The position numbers and the translations under genes are program-made. This document shows, piece after piece, positions 63,556 through 64,000 of a stretch of 64,000 bases of DNA. The DNA comes from Ruminococcaceae bacterium UBA3818 (GTDB lineage: Bacteria > Bacillota > Clostridia > Oscillospirales > Ruminococcaceae). The notes under the pieces are model-generated. The model was given only the letters and a program-made list of their open reading frames with translations. It was not told where the DNA came from and did no database searches. Each line of letters begins with the position of its first letter. Position 1 is the first letter of the stretch. The stretch spans positions 141,974 to 205,973 of the forward strand of contig DFDW01000030.1 of NCBI GenBank assembly GCA_002369315.1. Direction: 5' to 3'.

Positions 63556-63660
63556 TTAGATATAAACCTCCACGGTCAAATCATGCCATTTTGACGGTTT
63601 TATGCCGTATCCATGGGATTTATAGAAGGTTTGTGCTTCATCAAATCCAATGGTGAATGA
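63556..63660 (-). pseudogene. Orphan 3' end of an unidentified (GNAT-like?) gene
   Basis: A minus-strand frame ending in TAA at 63556-63558 reads like a real protein tail: VLSFTIGFDEAQTFYKSHGY then KWHDLTVEVYI. The FYKSHGY element resembles the last strand region of GNAT acetyltransferases, though this is a weak match. It is cut off on its 5' side by the ppdK stop codon region and is in a different frame from ppdK, so it is a fragment left where foreign and backbone DNA meet. Confidence 0.4.
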
Positions 63661-63668
63661 CAGAACTC

Positions 63669-64000
63669 TTACTTGCGGGGGTTCTTGATAGCCGCCTGTG
63701 CAGCAGCCAGTCTCGCGATCGGTACGCGGAAAGGCGAGCAGGATACGTAGGTCAGGCCCACTCTGTGGCAGAACTCAACAGAGGACGGGTCGCCGCCGTG
63801 CTCACCGCAGATGCCCAGTTTGATGTCAGGACGGGTCTGTTTACCCAGATCCGCAGCCATTTTGACCAGTTTGCCTACGCCGGTCTGATCCAGTTTCGCG
63901 AACGGATCGTTCTCATAGATCTTCTTGTCGTAGTACGCGCCCAGGAATTTGCCTGCGTCGTCACGGCTGAAGCCAAAGGTCATCTGGGTCAGGTCGTTGG
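63669..64000 (-). CDS. ppdK: Pyruvate, phosphate dikinase, C-terminal part (partial)
   Basis: The last 110 codons of a gene that continues beyond the window. PPDK interconverts pyruvate, ATP and phosphate with phosphoenolpyruvate, AMP and PPi. The visible segment is the end of the PEP/pyruvate-binding barrel: GICGEHGGDPSSVEFCH and YVSCSPFRVPIARLAAAQA, whose Cys is the general acid of the pyruvate site. It pairs metabolically with the PPi-type phosphofructokinase at 43510-44745. The composition is that of the backbone, marking the right border of the island. Confidence 0.95.
   Translation of the reverse strand, partial: NDLTQMTFGFSRDDAGKFLGAYYDKKIYENDPFAKLDQTGVGKLVKMAADLGKQTRPDIKLGICGEHGGDPSSVEFCHRVGLTYVSCSPFRVPIARLAAAQAAIKNPRK

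Noticed and set aside
53713..63668. Prophage or complete integrative conjugative element
   Set aside because: No phage structural genes, intact integrase, type IV secretion genes or clear attachment repeats were found; the region is a mosaic of fragments and accessory genes.

Overview
The window comes from the chromosome of an anaerobic, Gram-positive, Clostridia-like bacterium, most likely near Oscillospiraceae/Ruminococcaceae; I cannot name a species. The evidence is moderately high GC in the backbone, strong AGGAGG-type ribosome binding sites, sigma-A promoters with 17-bp spacers, oxygen-sensitive class III ribonucleotide reductase, GTP-type PEP carboxykinase, PPi-type phosphofructokinase, pyruvate phosphate dikinase, an HrcA/CIRCE heat-shock operon and relatives of sporulation proteins (YtaF, SpoIID, a GerMN-like domain). 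No rRNA, tRNA or CRISPR array was recognised.

Layout. 1-1.5 kb: end of an SsuABC/TauABC-like importer. 1.6-4.2 kb: GTP PEP carboxykinase, a small membrane protein and a decayed effector-binding-domain gene. 4.2-7.5 kb (minus): nrdD-nrdG behind a perfect 20-bp palindrome resembling an NrdR box. 7.5-14 kb: YtaF-like membrane protein, Gfo/Idh/MocA oxidoreductase, M24 peptidase, Na/Pi cotransporter. 14.1-17.3 kb: BlaI repressor with two operators and an unusual BlaR1-like sensor protease. 17.5-20 kb: MTA/SAH nucleosidase, DUF4867 protein, atypical phosphoribosyltransferase. 20-22.6 kb (minus): two paralogous secreted proteins with NPxTG-type C-termini, one frameshifted. 23-28.8 kb: cysteine desulfurase, ThiI and a 1130-residue fusion (degenerate CinA-like halves, membrane anchor, sortase B fold without the catalytic Cys, Ser-rich linker, SpoIID domain). 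29-33.9 kb: hrcA-grpE-dnaK-dnaJ. 34-53.7 kb: housekeeping and envelope genes, including a MarR-controlled heterodimeric ABC exporter, a SagB-like oxidoreductase, a CHAP-domain protein, PPi-PFK, YfbR, a YfhO/CsbB-like glycosylation pair and a MATE pump.

53.7-63.7 kb is accessory and mosaic. An AT-rich S66 peptidase gene and a PfkB sugar kinase precede a scrambled mobilizable element: recombinase C-terminus fused to a relaxase N-terminus, a DUF3847-type protein, an IncQ/MobQ-like oriT, two diverged copies of a P-loop kinase gene (one decapitated) flanking a hygromycin-phosphotransferase-like gene plus a truncated pyroglutamyl peptidase gene, and a ParB-ParA-ParB partition block. It ends against the 3' end of ppdK, which runs off the window.

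The most unusual item is the 1130-residue fusion at 25450-28842, which sits close to two surface proteins carrying sortase-type sorting signals. All product names rest on motif recognition by eye; no database search was run.
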